Origin: Bacteroidales bacterium
GTDB taxonomy: Bacteria; Bacteroidota; Bacteroidia; Bacteroidales; Marinilabiliaceae
NCBI GenBank assembly: GCA_015061285.1
Contig: SUWW01000004.1
Coordinates: 64,341-121,862, forward strand
Reading direction: 5' to 3'
Length of the DNA: 57,522 bases
Both the position numbers and the translations under genes were made by a program. Numbering within the stretch: position 1 is the stretch's first letter; the number at the start of each line of letters is the position of its first letter. Below the pieces are notes generated by a model. The model worked only from the letters and a program-made list of their open reading frames with translations. It ran no database searches and was not told the DNA's origin. Positions 37,426 to 46,333 of the stretch are shown here, piece after piece.

Positions 37426-37433
37426 TATCTTTG
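37426..37433 (+). promoter_or_regulatory. -7 promoter box of lipase-like gene
   Basis: TATCTTTG matches the TAnnTTTG consensus exactly, 15 nt before the chosen ATG at 37449, implying a very short leader. No good -33 box is seen at the expected distance. Confidence 0.45.
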
Positions 37434-37448
37434 TGCAAATATTTTTCA

Positions 37449-38534
37449 ATGAAGAGCCTATTCACTTTGCTTTTGTCAGCTTCGACTCTGTTCAATGTCG
37501 AGGCTCAACTATCAAAAGGTTACGATGTTAACGAATACCGCGAATGCTTATGCATGGCTTCGCATATTAGTCAATTAAACCTCGATAGTGTTTACATGTC
37601 GCCAAAACCATCTAAAAGTGTACGTATGTACGTATCGCCCGTTATGGGATTCGATAATTTGTGGGAATTGTGGCGCTTGGATAATACTTATGTAATAAGT
37701 CTGCGAAGTAGCGTGCCAACAATGATTAGTTGGATGGCAAATTTTCATGCGGCTATGCTGCCTGCTCAAGGCTCAGTAACAATAGGAAAGACCTATAATT
37801 ACGATTTTTCGTCGGATACGCTTGCTCACGTTCATGCTGGTTGGACCATAGGTGCGTGTGTGCTGATTGATGATATTTTGCCAAAGATTGATTCTCTCTA
37901 TAATATAGGAGCTCGCGATTTTATTGTCACTGGGCATTCTCAAGGTGGAGCGTTGGCTTATCTTGTCACATCTGCGTTTATACGTATGCAACAAAAAGGA
38001 ACGTTAGCAACCGATATTCGCATAAAAACATATTGCTCTGCTGCTCCTAAGCCTGGCGATTATGCTTTTGCTATGTGGTACGAACATTATACCAACGGAT
38101 GGTCAATTAATGTGATTAATGCCGACGATTGGGTGCCTGAAGTTCCGCTGAGTGAGCAGCTTATAGCTGATTTTCGACCGACTAATCCCTTTGCTCAGTT
38201 AAACGAATTGTCGAAATATTTGCCAGTTAAGGATAGACTAAAGATTAAATTTTTGCTTTCACGATTGAAAAAACCAACACGTAAATCGGAGCGAGCCTTG
38301 CGTCGCTATTTAGGCGAAATTGTCGGCTCTAAACTTCGTGATGCCGTGCCAGCTTATGTTGTTCCGCGTTTTTTGACTTGCGCCAATTATGCTCGTTGTG
38401 GTGCTTCGTATGTATTTATGCCCGACGAAAGCTATTATCAACAACATCCTTTGGTTGCTAAAGATCCATTTGAGCATCACATGTTCAAATCATACTACGA
38501 ACTCTCTTTTATTGAGCATAATTTACCTAAGTAG
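37449..38534 (+). CDS. Class 3 lipase-like alpha/beta hydrolase, exported
   Basis: The ATG at 37449 gives 361 aa with a Sec signal (MKSLFTLLLSASTLFNVEAQ). The core is an alpha/beta hydrolase of the class 3 lipase group: FIVTGHSQGGALAYL carries the nucleophile elbow GHSQG near residue 170, YCSAAPKPGDYAFA follows, and NADDWVPEVP supplies the likely catalytic aspartate. A histidine near FEHHMF could complete the triad. Substrate is unknown, though the fold suits esters or lipids in the periplasm. It stands alone, convergent with the SiaC-family gene. Confidence 0.8.
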   Translation: MKSLFTLLLSASTLFNVEAQLSKGYDVNEYRECLCMASHISQLNLDSVYMSPKPSKSVRMYVSPVMGFDNLWELWRLDNTYVISLRSSVPTMISWMANFHAAMLPAQGSVTIGKTYNYDFSSDTLAHVHAGWTIGACVLIDDILPKIDSLYNIGARDFIVTGHSQGGALAYLVTSAFIRMQQKGTLATDIRIKTYCSAAPKPGDYAFAMWYEHYTNGWSINVINADDWVPEVPLSEQLIADFRPTNPFAQLNELSKYLPVKDRLKIKFLLSRLKKPTRKSERALRRYLGEIVGSKLRDAVPAYVVPRFLTCANYARCGASYVFMPDESYYQQHPLVAKDPFEHHMFKSYYELSFIEHNLPK

Positions 38535-38912
38535 TTATATCACTTCTACGAGGTTTAGTGGGCAAGAAACCAAACCTTTATAATCGGAACCGACGGTGAA
38601 TATTTCTTCATCGTCTTCATTGTAATACCAATTGATGGCAACGTCTTTGCCTTTCTTCGACATCAAGTCGAGGCGTTTGAATATGGCCATCAAGCATTTT
38701 GATGAACTTGTGTTGATGAAGTCCACTTGAATGTTTACTTGCACTCTGTTAGGGTTTTGTCCATCGTATTCGTCTACCCAATCCATAAGAGGACGATAGA
38801 ATTCTATTGGATTGGCAGGGATTGAGCGTCCTGTAATGTCTATTGTTCCTTTTATTGGGTCTGCACAAATAAAAGGAGTTTTGTTGGTCGCTTCGATAGT
38901 GAATGTGTTCAT
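38535..38912 (-). CDS. SiaC-family regulatory phosphoprotein (DUF1987)
   Basis: The 125-aa protein belongs to the DUF1987/SiaC family: FTIEATNKTPFICADP, then GRSIPANPIEFYRPLMDWVDEY, then VDFINTSSSKCLMAIFKRL. In Pseudomonas SiaC is phosphorylated at a threonine of the conserved NTSSSK-type segment and regulates a diguanylate cyclase; T68 here would be the equivalent. No kinase or phosphatase partner lies next to it, so its local role is unknown. It is monocistronic by position. Confidence 0.8.
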   Translation of the reverse strand: MNTFTIEATNKTPFICADPIKGTIDITGRSIPANPIEFYRPLMDWVDEYDGQNPNRVQVNIQVDFINTSSSKCLMAIFKRLDLMSKKGKDVAINWYYNEDDEEIFTVGSDYKGLVSCPLNLVEVI

Positions 38913-38976
38913 ATCTACTCTATTACACTAATTTGTTAATAATTTGTTTTTAGTTATACGTAGCGGCCTCCTATTG

Positions 38977-39010
38977 AAAAAAGAGACGCAACTTTTGTCA
39001 GTTGCGCCTC
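38977..39010 (-). terminator. Intrinsic terminator of glnN
   Basis: On the minus strand GAGGCGCAAC pairs with GTTGCGTCTC (one G.U) around an 8-nt loop and is followed by six T. It lies 58 nt after the glnN stop. Confidence 0.85.
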
Positions 39011-39067
39011 CCTTGTGAAAAAATTGTGCCAAAATAATTTGGCTGTGATAATTTTATTGAAAATTAA

Positions 39068-41254
39068 TTATCGTGTGAATAAAAGTTCGCGATATTTTGG
39101 CAATGGCCACATTTCATTGTCGACGATTAATTCGAGTTTGTCAACGTGGTAGCGAATGTCGTCTAATAGCGGACGAACGTTGTTGTTGTATGCGTATGCC
39201 TTTTCGCGAACGTCTTCTATTGCGTTGGCTGCTTTACGTGCGTTGATCATCGTCTGAGTCTTTTCGCGAATCTCCTTCACATGGTTGGAAATCTTACGGA
39301 TAAGCTCTTTTTCGTTTGCAGTAAGTGCCTCGGCTTCGTCGCCCATAATCTCCTTCATACCTTTTACATTCTTTATAAGTATGTTCTGGTATTCCATAGC
39401 TACAGGCACTATGTTGTTGATTACCAAATCGCCCATGGTGCGCGATTCTATTTGCACTTTCTTTACAAATTTCTCCATTTCCACTTCGTGGCGAGCTTCA
39501 AGTTCGCGTTCGGTGAGAATGCCTTGTTTTACAAACACTTCTTTAGCGTGGTCGCTCAACATTTTGTCGATTGATTCTGGTACGCTTGTGATGTTGGTTA
39601 AACCACGGCGAGCTGCTTCAGCTTTCCATTCGTCGGAATAACCATTGCCATCGAAATGTATTGGTGCGCATTCGATTATAAGTTTGCGAAGCTCTTGGAA
39701 TATGGCTTCGTCCTTCTTCACTCCCTTGTCTATCAGCGCGTCAACATCTTTTTTGAATCGTACCAACTGGTCAGCTACGGCAGCATTTACGGCGGTCATT
39801 GCGCCAGCGCAGTTTGCCGACGAACCTACGGCGCGGAATTCAAAACGGTCACCTGTGAAGGCGAATGGCGATGTACGGTTGCGATCGGTGTTGTCGATGA
39901 GAATTTCAGGCAGACGTCCGATGCCAAGTTTCAGCGCCGTTTTCTCTTCGGGCGACATCTTCGAATCGCTAACTTTCTCTACTATGTTGTCGAGCATTGC
40001 CGAAACTTGCGTACCTAAGAATATAGACATAATAGCGGGAGGTGCCTCGTTGGCGCCCAAACGGTGCGAGTTGGAGGCGTTCAATATCATCGAACGCAAT
40101 AAATCTTGACCATGATATACGGCAGCCATAGTGTTTACGAGGAAAGTAAGGAACAAAATGTTGCCTTTAGGATTCTTGCCTGGTGCAAAAAGGTCGATGC
40201 CTGTGTTTGTGCCAAGCGACCAGTTGTTGTGCTTACCCGAACCATTGATGCCTGCAAATGGTTTTTCGTGAAGTAGAACTTCGAATCCATGATGCTTAGC
40301 AATACGTTTCATCACGTCCATAACAAGAAGGTTGTGGTCGTTTGCAAGGTTAGCCTCTTCATAAATAGGTGCAAGCTCGAATTGGTTAGGTGCAACCTCA
40401 TTGTGTCGAGTCTTTACTGGTATGCCAAGACGCTGGCATTCAACTTCCAAGTCGCGCATAAAATAAGCAACGCGCTCTGGTATTGAGCCGAAGTAATGGT
40501 CATCGAGCTGTTGGTCCTTTGCTGCAGCGTGGCCCATAAGCGTGCGACCTGTAAGCATTAGGTCGGGGCGTGCCATATAAAGTCCATCGTCGACGAGGAA
40601 GTATTCCTGCTCCCAACCTAAGTATGAATATACCTTAGTAATATTCTTGTCGAAATATTGGCAAACGTCTACTGCAGCTTTGTCGACTGCGTGCAAAGCT
40701 TTCAAGAGCGGAGTCTTGTAGTCGAGTGCATCACCTGTGTATGATATAAATATGGTAGGTATGCAAAGTGTAGATCCTACGATAAATGCTGGCGAAGATA
40801 CGTCCCATGCTGTATAGCCGCGAGCTTCAAATGTCTGGCGAATACCTCCATTAGGAAACGATGAAGCGTCAGGCTCTTGCTGTGCAAGATGTTTACCTGC
40901 AAATTCCTCAATTACTTTTCCGTCGGGACCATAGTTGATAAAACCATCGTGTTTTTCAGCGGTGCCATCGGTCAATGGTTGAAACCAGTGAGTGAAGTGT
41001 ACTGCACCGTGGTCGAGAGCCCATGCTTTCATGCCTGCTGCTACTCCATCGGCTAAGTTTCGGTCGATCAAAGCTCCATTGGTGATAGCTTCTTTTACCT
41101 TTTTGTATACCGATGTCTGAAGATATTTCTTCATCGCCTCGTCGTTGAAAACTAATTCGCCGTAGAATTCGGGAACTCTCTTCTCGGGAAATTTGATGTC
41201 TGGAACCTTTTTGTTTAGGAGGTTCGTTAGGGCATTGAATCTTAGTTGAGCCAT
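39068..41254 (-). CDS. glnN: Type III glutamine synthetase
   Basis: The 728-aa protein makes glutamine from glutamate, ammonia and ATP. Size and motifs are those of the GSIII family: VHFTHWFQPLTDGTAEKHDGF, WEQEYFLVD, ETRHNEVAPNQFE-like RHNEVAPNQFELAPI, and LHEKPFAGINGSGKHNNWS. GSIII enzymes are hexamer-stacked dodecamers common in Bacteroidetes. The gene is monocistronic with its own terminator. Upstream are an exact -7 box and a 7-bp inverted repeat that may be a nitrogen-control site (41296-41341). Confidence 0.97.
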   Translation of the reverse strand: MAQLRFNALTNLLNKKVPDIKFPEKRVPEFYGELVFNDEAMKKYLQTSVYKKVKEAITNGALIDRNLADGVAAGMKAWALDHGAVHFTHWFQPLTDGTAEKHDGFINYGPDGKVIEEFAGKHLAQQEPDASSFPNGGIRQTFEARGYTAWDVSSPAFIVGSTLCIPTIFISYTGDALDYKTPLLKALHAVDKAAVDVCQYFDKNITKVYSYLGWEQEYFLVDDGLYMARPDLMLTGRTLMGHAAAKDQQLDDHYFGSIPERVAYFMRDLEVECQRLGIPVKTRHNEVAPNQFELAPIYEEANLANDHNLLVMDVMKRIAKHHGFEVLLHEKPFAGINGSGKHNNWSLGTNTGIDLFAPGKNPKGNILFLTFLVNTMAAVYHGQDLLRSMILNASNSHRLGANEAPPAIMSIFLGTQVSAMLDNIVEKVSDSKMSPEEKTALKLGIGRLPEILIDNTDRNRTSPFAFTGDRFEFRAVGSSANCAGAMTAVNAAVADQLVRFKKDVDALIDKGVKKDEAIFQELRKLIIECAPIHFDGNGYSDEWKAEAARRGLTNITSVPESIDKMLSDHAKEVFVKQGILTERELEARHEVEMEKFVKKVQIESRTMGDLVINNIVPVAMEYQNILIKNVKGMKEIMGDEAEALTANEKELIRKISNHVKEIREKTQTMINARKAANAIEDVREKAYAYNNNVRPLLDDIRYHVDKLELIVDNEMWPLPKYRELLFTR

Positions 41255-41295
41255 AAATATTGAATTTTGGTTTGTTCTTGTTTCAAAAATCGCGT

Positions 41296-41341
41296 CAAAA
41301 ATAACTATTTCTCAATACACCCCCTCTTTTTTATGGGGTGT
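41296..41341 (-). promoter_or_regulatory. glnN promoter box with upstream inverted repeat
   Basis: On the minus strand the -7 box TATTTTTG spans 41303-41296. Upstream of it ACACCCC (41317-41323) and GGGGTGT (41335-41341) form a perfect inverted repeat with an 11-nt gap, centred near -39. The -33 region has no TTTG, so an activator could be needed. Confidence 0.5.
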
Positions 41342-41639
41342 TAACTAAAAAAGTATGTTTTTAGTCGAGGAGTCCTGTTTTTTATGACGATGACAAAGGT
41401 ATGTAGTGTAATTCTAATTTGCAAAATATTTGAGCAAATAAATTACAAAATGTAATTATAAGATTGTTTTATATGCTAAAATAAAAGCTAATTGTTTGTT
41501 TATGCTGAATTTTGTTGCTGTATATACAAAAAGTAAAAATTTTGTACCTACCCCCCTCTGAGCGATTGTGTGCATTTTTTGCCAGACACATAAATAGTAT
41601 CTTATGGCATTATTTATCCGTTTTATTATGATGACTGAT
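41342..41639. other. AT-rich divergent interval between glnN and cysS
   Basis: No gene is visible apart from an unlikely 69-codon leftward open frame. A C-rich tract (CCCCCC near 41550) echoes the C-rich arm beside glnN. Confidence 0.4.
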
Positions 41640-41672
41640 TTTGTATTGATGTTTAGCATTTTCATAATTTTG
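41640..41672 (+). promoter_or_regulatory. cysS promoter
   Basis: TTTG (41640-41643) and TAATTTTG (41665-41672) with 21 nt between match the Bacteroidetes sigma consensus. The cysS ATG follows 29 nt later. Confidence 0.7.
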
Positions 41673-41701
41673 CGGCTTAAAACTCAGAGCTTTTATTTTT
41701 T

Positions 41702-43171
41702 ATGGAAAATCCATTATTGATTTATAATACACATTCTCGTTGCAAGGAAGTGTTCAAGCCATTGCACGAAGGACATGTAGGTATGTATGTGTGTGGTCCA
41801 ACCGTTTATGGTGATGGGCATCTTGGGCATGCTCGTTCGGCTATCACATTCGATATAGTGTATCGCTATCTTCAGCACCTTGGATATAAAGTTCGCTACG
41901 TGCGCAATATCACCGATGTGGGACACTTGGAGCATGACGCTGATGAGGGCGAGGATAAAATTTCAAAGAAAGCTCGTTTAGAGCAAAAAGAGCCAATGGA
42001 GGTGGCGCAATACTACACCAATCGCTATCGTGATGCAATGCGTGCGCTCAATTGTTTGCCTCCATCTATAGAGCCGCAAGCGAGTGGACATATCATTGAT
42101 CAAATAGCCTACGTTAAGCGCATTTTCGATGCTGGTTATGCATACGAAAGTGAGGGCTCGGTCTATTTCGATGTTATGAAATATTCCAAAGACCATAATT
42201 ATGGTTGCCTCTCTGGACGTAATGTAGATGAGTTGCTCGAAACTACGCGCGCTCTCGATGGTCAGCAAGAAAAACATAATGCTTGCGATTTTGCATTATG
42301 GAAAAAAGCTCAGCCTGAGCATATTATGCGTTGGCCAAGTCCGTGGAGTGATGGTTTTCCTGGTTGGCATTTGGAGTGCTCCACAATGAGTGAAAAATAT
42401 CTTGGCGACACCTTTGATATTCATGGTGGTGGACTCGATTTGCTTTTCCCTCACCACGAGTGCGAAATAGCACAGAGCGTTGCTGCGCAAGGTCATGAAG
42501 CAGTTCACTATTGGATGCATAATAATATGATTACCATCGATGGCAAGAAGATGGGTAAGTCATATAACAATTTTATCACGCTCAACGAGTTCTTTACAGG
42601 TTCGCATGAGAAGCTTACAAAGGCTTATGCGCCAATGACAATCCGCTTCTTCATCTTGCAAGCACACTATCGCAGTACGCTCGATTTTAGCAATGATGCT
42701 CTTCAGGCGGCAGAAAAAGGTCTTGAGCGTCTTGCCGAAGCTCAAGCTCGTCTCGAGCGCATCAAACCAGGCGCTGAGACAACCGTTAATGCTAAGAATC
42801 TCCGCCAGCGTTGCGAAGAGGCTATGTGCGACGATTTCAATACTCCTATTGTTATTAGTCATCTATTCGATGCTGCGCACGATATAAATATTATTCTCGA
42901 TGGCAAAGCATCTATTACTAAAGAAGATCTTGAAGAACTAAAACGTACGTTCCATGAGTTTACGTCTGATGTGTTAGGCTTGAATATTAGCGCACAAGGT
43001 GGTAGCACCGACAACGAGGCATACAAGAAAGCTATCGATTTGCTGCTATCGATTCGTCAGCAAGCAAAAGCCAACAAAGATTGGGCAACGAGTGATAAGA
43101 TTCGTAACGAACTTGCGGCTTTAGGCTTCAGCGTGAAAGATACGAAGGACGGCTTCGAGTGGTCGCTTTGA
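41702..43171 (+). CDS. cysS: Cysteinyl-tRNA synthetase
   Basis: The 489-aa class I synthetase charges tRNA-Cys. [17 protein letters not shown] carries the HIGH-type motif (here GHLGHA), the zinc ligands are C31 and the later WHLECS and HHECEIAQS segments, and KMGKSYNN is the KMSKS loop. A DALR-like domain and a short C-terminal zinc-ribbon-free end follow. Length is normal for the family. It has its own consensus promoter and a rho-independent terminator. Confidence 0.98.
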   Translation: MENPLLIYNTHSRCKEVFKPLHEGHVGMYVCGPTVYGDGHLGHARSAITFDIVYRYLQHLGYKVRYVRNITDVGHLEHDADEGEDKISKKARLEQKEPMEVAQYYTNRYRDAMRALNCLPPSIEPQASGHIIDQIAYVKRIFDAGYAYESEGSVYFDVMKYSKDHNYGCLSGRNVDELLETTRALDGQQEKHNACDFALWKKAQPEHIMRWPSPWSDGFPGWHLECSTMSEKYLGDTFDIHGGGLDLLFPHHECEIAQSVAAQGHEAVHYWMHNNMITIDGKKMGKSYNNFITLNEFFTGSHEKLTKAYAPMTIRFFILQAHYRSTLDFSNDALQAAEKGLERLAEAQARLERIKPGAETTVNAKNLRQRCEEAMCDDFNTPIVISHLFDAAHDINIILDGKASITKEDLEELKRTFHEFTSDVLGLNISAQGGSTDNEAYKKAIDLLLSIRQQAKANKDWATSDKIRNELAALGFSVKDTKDGFEWSL

Positions 43172-43193
43172 CAACGTAAAAAAATCTCTAAAG

Positions 43194-43232
43194 AGGTGGT
43201 AAATGGTTGAAAGACTATTTGCCGCCTTTTTT
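43194..43232 (+). terminator. Intrinsic terminator of cysS
   Basis: AGGTGGTAAAT (43194-43204) pairs with ATTTGCCGCCT (43217-43227, two G.U) and is followed by a T run. Confidence 0.8.
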
Positions 43233-43327
43233 GTTGTGTTTAGTTGGGTAAAAAGCGGAGTTCACCGAAAACAATTTTTTGTTGCTGCCGCTGTAGATAG
43301 TATTGCATTCGCAAAATCGCAGTCAAC

Positions 43328-44113
43328 ATGGCAAGCATACTATCAGACATAAATACAGAAACTCAGCTACGCAATATCTTAAGCGATTTCGAGCCTATTA
43401 CGCTTGGCGAGATGGGTAAGGTAAAACTTATGAATCGTATTGATACGAAATATGTTGTGTCGGTGCGCCAGCTAATGTCGATATTGCTAAGTATGAAGAA
43501 TAATTATCGAGTACAAGTGGCAGAACAGCAGGCAATAGCTAAATATCGAACTGTTTATCTCGACACCGATAATGCCATTATGTATTTGATGCATCAGAAT
43601 GGGCAGAAAATACGCGAAAAAATACGTGTGCGTACTTATGTCGATTCGTCATTGACGTTTTTGGAGGTCAAGAATAAAAACAATCATGGCCGCACAAAAA
43701 AAACGCGCATAAAAGTAGATTCAGCAGAAACACTTGAGCAAAATGGAGCTGATGCATTCCTTGCCGACAATGCTTGGTATCGTTTGAATGAATTGTCGCC
43801 TCGTTTGGAAAATCAATTCGGACGAATAACGTTGGTCGACAAAAGTATGACCGAACGTCTCACTATCGATTTAGGAGTATGTTTTCTGAATTATAAGAAT
43901 GGTTGCAAATCAGCTCTTCCTCAGATTGCTATCGTAGAACTCAAGCGTGAAGGTTTGAAGCACTCCTTTGCTCTCGACGTGCTCAAAAATATGCGAATCA
44001 AGCAGGCTTCGTTTAGTAAATACTGTATTGGCTGTGCACTCACCGATTCCACATTGAAGCAAAATAGATTCAAACCCAAAATTCGAGCAGTGCAAAAGAT
44101 CTTCAATAAATAA
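43328..44113 (+). CDS. VTC-domain protein (polyphosphate polymerase-like)
   Basis: The 261-aa protein has the VTC domain of the CYTH superfamily: LMNRIDTKYVVS near residue 34, KYRTVYLDTD, then REKIRVRTYVDSSLTFLEVKNK with the alternating K/R and E residues that bind triphosphate and metal, and IVELKREG near the C-terminus. Eukaryotic VTC4 makes polyphosphate; bacterial relatives often pair with a DUF4956 membrane protein, as here 41 nt downstream. The pair presumably acts at the inner membrane, but its product is not established. Confidence 0.8.
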   Translation: MASILSDINTETQLRNILSDFEPITLGEMGKVKLMNRIDTKYVVSVRQLMSILLSMKNNYRVQVAEQQAIAKYRTVYLDTDNAIMYLMHQNGQKIREKIRVRTYVDSSLTFLEVKNKNNHGRTKKTRIKVDSAETLEQNGADAFLADNAWYRLNELSPRLENQFGRITLVDKSMTERLTIDLGVCFLNYKNGCKSALPQIAIVELKREGLKHSFALDVLKNMRIKQASFSKYCIGCALTDSTLKQNRFKPKIRAVQKIFNK

Positions 44114-44154
44114 TAGAACATAGAAATTATTAACAATCCAAAATAAGCAGCAGA

Positions 44155-44826
44155 ATGAATGATTTAATTGAAACAACCGACTTTGCGAAATCAATTCTCG
44201 ATACGTCGGAAATGTATGAACTACTTATAAGATTTGTGATAAATACAGTAGTTGTTGGCGGACTGATTCACTTTTTCTACTATCCTAAAAGTCAGCGTAA
44301 AGATTACTATTTCACGTTTTTCATAATCAGTGTTAGTGTCTTTTTGATGATATATTTACTCGGAGGCGTAAAACTGAAAATAGGCTTTGCTCTTGGCTTG
44401 TTTGCTATATTCGGCATCATACGTTACAGAACCGAATCGATGCCAGTGCGTGAGATGACATACCTATTTGCCATCATTGCCGTGTCGGTGATTAATGCTT
44501 TGGCCGAAATTGGATACGCAGGATTGCTGATCGTGAATGTTGCGTTTATAATATGTATATGGCTTACCGAATCGGCTAAATGGCTCAATTCAGAATCGTC
44601 GAAACTCATTCAATACGATCGCATAGCACTCATCAAGCCAGAATGTCGACAAGAGCTTATTATAGATTTGAAGCTACGCACAGGTTTGAATGTGACGAAA
44701 GTAGAAGTTGGAAGTATAGATTTTCTCAGAGACACTGCTGTGTTGAAAGTCTATTATGTGAGCGCTGATAGTGTGCCAAGCACAATCGAAGATGCTCTTA
44801 CTTTCAAAGATGCAAAAAAGTTGTAA
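44155..44826 (+). CDS. DUF4956 inner-membrane protein
   Basis: The 223-aa protein has four or five membrane helices (about 25-42, 55-75, 80-95, 100-118, 122-142). The GLFAIFGIIRYRTESMPVREMTYLF segment contains the IRYRT motif typical of DUF4956. A soluble C-terminal domain of about 75 residues follows, ending in a strand pattern with VEVGSIDF. It is the usual neighbour of VTC-domain genes and probably forms a membrane complex with the preceding protein. No enzymatic motif is seen. Confidence 0.8.
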   Translation: MNDLIETTDFAKSILDTSEMYELLIRFVINTVVVGGLIHFFYYPKSQRKDYYFTFFIISVSVFLMIYLLGGVKLKIGFALGLFAIFGIIRYRTESMPVREMTYLFAIIAVSVINALAEIGYAGLLIVNVAFIICIWLTESAKWLNSESSKLIQYDRIALIKPECRQELIIDLKLRTGLNVTKVEVGSIDFLRDTAVLKVYYVSADSVPSTIEDALTFKDAKKL

Positions 44827-44838
44827 GTTTGTGGTGTG

Positions 44839-44898
44839 TTACTTGCCACACGTCAAAGTGGATGCAATGAGCACAAGTAGAATAAGAAATGTTTTCAT
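44839..44898 (-). CDS. Possible 19-residue lipoprotein-like peptide
   Basis: A tiny open frame encodes MKTFLILLVLIASTLTCGK: a charged start, a hydrophobic core and a lipobox-like LTC with cysteine two residues from the end. It has an A-rich leader (AAAACAAATATAAC) like other Bacteroidetes starts and lies on the minus strand between two plus-strand genes. It could be a minimal lipopeptide or chance; codon evidence is too short to decide. Confidence 0.3.
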   Translation of the reverse strand: MKTFLILLVLIASTLTCGK

Positions 44899-44914
44899 GT
44901 TATATTTGTTTTAA

Positions 44915-44948
44915 GAGTGGCACGATGTGATATCGTGCTCTCTTTTTT
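44915..44948 (+). terminator. Terminator between DUF4956 and kinase genes
   Basis: GAG and GCACGAT (44915-44926) pair with ATCGTGC and CTC (44932-44942), followed by six T. It ends about 20 nt before the kinase ATG, so the kinase probably has another promoter or depends on readthrough. Confidence 0.65.
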
Positions 44949-44966
44949 ATCCATTTCTGTAGAGCT

Positions 44967-46160
44967 ATGAAAAAAAAATTACCATCTCTTATAACAATTG
45001 TATATATAGTAGTTTGGCTATTTGTATTTGCAATACCGCCAATCTATGAGGCCATTCTTATAAACGTAGGAATGACAACTGACGTTTCGTGGGAGCGAAT
45101 GGCCGGCAAATGGATATACATACTGCCAATATTTATACTATTCTTAGTAAATAATTTCGTCTTTGTCCCGCATATTCTCAAACACGATCGAGTGTTTGTG
45201 TATGTAGTCACAACGCTGATAAGCACATTTGTGGTCGTGTTTTTGTGCGAAATAGTGTTTGAATCAGCTTTCATAATGCCCAAGATGGAAGCCGACGATG
45301 GTCCAAAACGCAATGAATGGTTTAATGATAGACCAAAGCCCAAGTTTGACGATATGCAGTTTGCCGACAAAGGAACTTTTGACGATCGGCGCCCGCGTCC
45401 AAGAATGCGAGGCAAGGGTGGCGATGGTATAATGTTTCTTTTTGGCCGTCCGATAGATTCGTTTTTAGTGCATTTGTTGGCTGCCTATCTGGCGATAGCT
45501 GTCAATACTGCAATTTCTATAGTGCTGAGAGCGCAAAACGAGCGCAAACGCATAGCTATGGCCGAAAAACAAACAATAGAGGCCGAATTGCAATATCTTA
45601 AGTATCAGTTGAGTCCGCATTTTTTTATGAATACACTCAACAATATACATGCTCTTGTCGATGTTGATGCCGAAAAAGCTAAAGAGACAATTCTTACGTT
45701 GTCGCAACTTATGCGCTATTTGCTTTATGAAACAAATCAGACTTTTGTGCCTCTGCGCGACGAGATCGATTTCATAGAACACTATGTGGCACTGATGAAA
45801 CTTCGTTACACCAAGGACGTCGATGTGCAATGCCAAATGCCTAAAGTTGTTCCCAATATTATGGTGCCACCTTTGATATTTGTCGTGTTCGTCGAAAACG
45901 CATTTAAGCATGGAGTGTCGTATCAAAAACATTCGTTCATACATATCAACATAATGATGAGTGGCAATATAATTACATTCTCATGCATAAATAGTGTAGC
46001 CGAAAAGCCGCCAATGAACGATACTCATCATGGAGTAGGACTCGAAAATGCTAAAAAACGTCTAAATCTTATATTGCCATCACGGCATAATCTTACTATC
46101 ACGCAAAACGAAGAGCATTACGATGTGGTACTCTCTATGTCTTGTGAATGTAGCAGTTAG
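44967..46160 (+). CDS. LytS/YehU-type sensor histidine kinase
   Basis: The 397-aa protein has four membrane helices (about 7-30, 45-68, 75-100, 155-178). A strongly charged loop between the third and fourth (residues 108-150, many D, R and P) is probably outside the membrane. The cytosolic part holds the His_kinase domain, with YQLSPHFFMNTLNN supplying the phospho-accepting histidine near 218, and an ATPase domain with FVENAFKHGV and GVGLENAKKRL. Such kinases normally pair with a LytTR response regulator, but none is adjacent. Its signal is unknown. Confidence 0.88.
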   Translation: MKKKLPSLITIVYIVVWLFVFAIPPIYEAILINVGMTTDVSWERMAGKWIYILPIFILFLVNNFVFVPHILKHDRVFVYVVTTLISTFVVVFLCEIVFESAFIMPKMEADDGPKRNEWFNDRPKPKFDDMQFADKGTFDDRRPRPRMRGKGGDGIMFLFGRPIDSFLVHLLAAYLAIAVNTAISIVLRAQNERKRIAMAEKQTIEAELQYLKYQLSPHFFMNTLNNIHALVDVDAEKAKETILTLSQLMRYLLYETNQTFVPLRDEIDFIEHYVALMKLRYTKDVDVQCQMPKVVPNIMVPPLIFVVFVENAFKHGVSYQKHSFIHINIMMSGNIITFSCINSVAEKPPMNDTHHGVGLENAKKRLNLILPSRHNLTITQNEEHYDVVLSMSCECSS

Positions 46161-46268
46161 AGCATTGAACACAAGTGTACGAAGTCGTCATATACGCTAT
46201 TTTATATGAAAAGTTACATTTTTATAATGTTTTGTTAATGCTTGTGAACGAGTTGATGTAAAATCAAC

Positions 46269-46276
46269 TACATTTG
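46269..46276 (+). promoter_or_regulatory. -7 promoter box of TPR/PD40 gene
   Basis: TACATTTG matches TAnnTTTG exactly, 57 nt before the ATG at 46334. A -33 TTG at the ideal distance is not obvious. Confidence 0.45.
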
Positions 46277-46333
46277 CGCGTTGTTGTATGCATGCAATAA
46301 ACTGTCATACAACGAAGTTGTTAACATTACGTT

